A stretch of DNA of 5,991 nucleotides from Bryobacteraceae bacterium (GTDB lineage Bacteria > Acidobacteriota > Terriglobia > Bryobacterales > Bryobacteraceae), in assembly GCA_025929455.1 (NCBI GenBank), contig JAICMB010000224.1:1-5991 (forward strand), in the 5' to 3' direction. Of the stretch, positions 4,505-5,991 are shown one piece after another. Made by a program: the position numbers and the translations under genes. Below the pieces are notes generated by a model. The model was given only the letters and a program-made list of their open reading frames with translations. It was not told where the DNA came from and made no database searches. Each line of letters begins with the position of its first letter. Within the stretch, counting starts at the first letter, position 1.

Positions 4505-5944
4505 CTAATGTGATCCCGGCCCAAACGTCAGACTCAGTAAGTATTGAATCAGATCGCTCTTCTCTCCGGAGGTGAGGCCCAGATCCATGCACGTGTTGTA
4601 ATGGTCGACCACTTTAGAGAGATTGGGGAACCGGCCGTCATGATAAAAGCCCCCTTTGAAATGCGTAAACAGGTCGCCGATCGGCGAAGTTCGGTAGCGC
4701 TGGTCGGGTCCACGGTCGGCTTGAAAGCTGTCGATACAGACTTCCGAGGGTGTGTGCAGATTCCAGCCGGGATCGGTCCAGAGTGGTTCGACGTGGCAGC
4801 CGTTGCACTTGGCCTTGCCGCTGAAAAGCTCGTCCCCGCGCTCGGCGGCTTCGGCATTGAAGCTGCCCGCGGGAGGCTGCGGCGAAGGGATGGCAAGCTG
4901 ATAAAACTGCAACGCCTGAAGTTTGGACGTGATCAGGTCGTCATCGGGGCTGATGTGCGGCAAGTCACCGAATCCATGAGCGGCGGCAATCGGAAACTGC
5001 GTAGCGTTATTCAAGCGCGGATCCCAGAACCTGCCCTTCCCGCCCATTTCGAGGTTCGCGACGAGAGCGTTCCAGTGCGGGACAGATCCCCAACCGGTCC
5101 ACGTATGCAGGTTCACTCCTCCGAGTCCGAAGGCGGGCGGAATCAGGGTAGCTCCCGGAACGCGCGTGCCCGTCACGACACCGTCCGTGATCTGCCGCGA
5201 ATTGAACGCCTTTCCATCGAGAAACAGCGCAGCATCGAACTTCCCCGGCCCCCAACTGGTCAGTACTGTTTTGACGGTCTGTGGCGTTGTGTTCAGCAGA
5301 GTCGCAAACGGGCTCAGATCGGGAGCCAGCGCCACGATGGCGCCCACGTTCAGATCGCGATTGGGCCACGCGTCGAGGCGATGGCCGATACAGCCAGTAC
5401 CTGGGTTGGGCTGAATGACGCCGGCGCACAGGGCAGGCATAGAGTTGTCAACCGTCGAATGGCAAAACGCGCATTGAATGCCCATCGACTGCAGCGATCC
5501 CGTTAAAGGGTTGAAAACACCGGTGACTCCGATCACGGCCTTTAGCCGCAGCAGCGCCAGCGTAACGGCCGGGTCGTTTAAGTTGACCTGGCCGTTTAAC
5601 AGTTGCTGGCGCAAATTGCTCGGTAAGGCATCGATATCCACCTTCAATCCAACGGCAAGGGCGGTTTTGGGACTAACGCCCGGACCGACGCCTCCGAACT
5701 TAGCGCCCTCGATCGCCTCATGCAGCTTTAACTTGCCGCCCCAAAACGCCTCATCGCCAAAAGTATCGAAACGAAAAATCTGCCGCCCTTGCGCGACCAG
5801 ACTCAATGCGTTCGTGGCCACGGTATCCTGACCGCCGCTCGACTGACTCCTGGCCCCGTGCTCCATCAAAATAAGAAAAGCCGCGATTGGCACAGCGAGG
5901 CTTCCCATAGCAACACCCGTGCGTAAAAACACACGTCCCCTCAT
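4505..5944 (-). CDS. Periplasmic di-heme cytochrome c, cytochrome c peroxidase/MauG-like
   Basis: 479 aa from the ATG at 5944. Seen: a signal or anchor segment (about 9-29, GVAMGSLAVPIAAFLILM), then a mature periplasmic protein with two covalent heme sites, CAFCH (158-162) and CNGCH (380-384). After the second heme comes FYHDGRF (433-439) and VVDHYNTCMDLGL (445-457), the C-terminal pattern of bacterial di-heme peroxidases and MauG relatives. The hemes lie 222 residues apart, clearly more than in classical CcpA or MauG, with an inter-heme part rich in Gly, Trp and Asn (GHRLDAWPNRDLNVG, 187-201; NLHTWTGWG). About 150 residues precede the first heme, and extra cysteines (173, 185, 403, 452) may form disulfides. 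Likely roles are peroxide reduction or oxidation of a partner protein; neither can be proven here. A GTG at 5965 would add seven residues, but AAAGGAGGT just before the ATG at 5944 decides the start. It is followed after 15 nt by the unknown exported gene. Confidence 0.9.
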   Translation of the reverse strand: MRGRVFLRTGVAMGSLAVPIAAFLILMEHGARSQSSGGQDTVATNALSLVAQGRQIFRFDTFGDEAFWGGKLKLHEAIEGAKFGGVGPGVSPKTALAVGLKVDIDALPSNLRQQLLNGQVNLNDPAVTLALLRLKAVIGVTGVFNPLTGSLQSMGIQCAFCHSTVDNSMPALCAGVIQPNPGTGCIGHRLDAWPNRDLNVGAIVALAPDLSPFATLLNTTPQTVKTVLTSWGPGKFDAALFLDGKAFNSRQITDGVVTGTRVPGATLIPPAFGLGGVNLHTWTGWGSVPHWNALVANLEMGGKGRFWDPRLNNATQFPIAAAHGFGDLPHISPDDDLITSKLQALQFYQLAIPSPQPPAGSFNAEAAERGDELFSGKAKCNGCHVEPLWTDPGWNLHTPSEVCIDSFQADRGPDQRYRTSPIGDLFTHFKGGFYHDGRFPNLSKVVDHYNTCMDLGLTSGEKSDLIQYLLSLTFGPGSH

Positions 5945-5947
5945 GTG

Positions 5948-5956
5948 ACCTCCTTT
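5948..5956 (-). promoter_or_regulatory. Strong ribosome binding site of the di-heme cytochrome gene
   Basis: The minus strand reads AAAGGAGGT, a near-perfect match to the 16S anti-Shine-Dalgarno; its AGGAGG core is 4 nt from the ATG at 5944. A longer frame starting at GTG 5965 would put this site inside the coding region, so the ATG is preferred. Further upstream, TTTATA (minus strand, 5967-5972) could be a -10 element, but the -35 position falls at or beyond the window edge. Confidence 0.75.
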
Positions 5957-5991
5957 CAGGTCCACCTATAAAGCGCGAATCTCGGGACACA

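Noticed and set aside
4544..5506. 320-residue open frame on the plus strand
   Set aside because: It lies entirely antisense to the di-heme cytochrome gene, whose heme motifs, signal and Shine-Dalgarno are clear. The plus-strand translation has no recognisable domain and is a product of high GC content.

Overview
The window is about 6 kb of GC-rich bacterial chromosome with tightly packed genes. It probably comes from an acidobacterium, perhaps of the Solibacter/Bryobacter kind. That guess rests on the mix of a PEP-CTERM surface protein with a fibro-slime domain, a DUF2846-like exported protein, a Tat-exported molybdoenzyme with a b561-type cytochrome, and a long di-heme cytochrome c. No taxonomic marker is present, so it stays an inference. 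No tRNA, rRNA, CRISPR array, insertion sequence or phage gene is visible.

Layout. (1) Minus strand, left edge: the first 77 codons of fabD (malonyl-CoA:ACP transacylase), running off the window. Upstream of it on the same strand are a strong hairpin and a PEP-CTERM/fibro-slime protein. (2) Minus strand, 1132-1982: a two-gene unit of a VOC (glyoxalase-fold) protein followed by a small secreted DUF2846-like protein. The second gene most likely starts at a TTG that overlaps the first gene's stop codon (TTGA). (3) Plus strand, 2076-3495: a two-gene unit of a membrane di-heme cytochrome b (b561/HydC type) and a Tat-signal molybdopterin oxidoreductase of the sulfite-oxidase fold. The two overlap by 26 nt with a strong ribosome binding site. 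Together they look like a quinol-to-periplasm redox module. (4) Minus strand, 3515-5944: a periplasmic di-heme cytochrome c of the cytochrome c peroxidase/MauG type and, 15 nt downstream, an exported protein of unknown function.

Five of the eight proteins carry an export signal (Sec, Tat or PEP-CTERM) and a sixth is an integral membrane protein, so the region is mainly about the cell envelope. Two redox systems sit tail to tail around position 3505. The points most worth a second look are two hairpins with nearly the same stem and the same 7-nt loop length at 275-303 and 4452-4478, the unassigned partner of the di-heme cytochrome, and the unknown substrate of the molybdoenzyme/cytochrome b pair. 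I see no complete, clearly new defence or mobile system. There is no gene-free stretch longer than about 100 bases.
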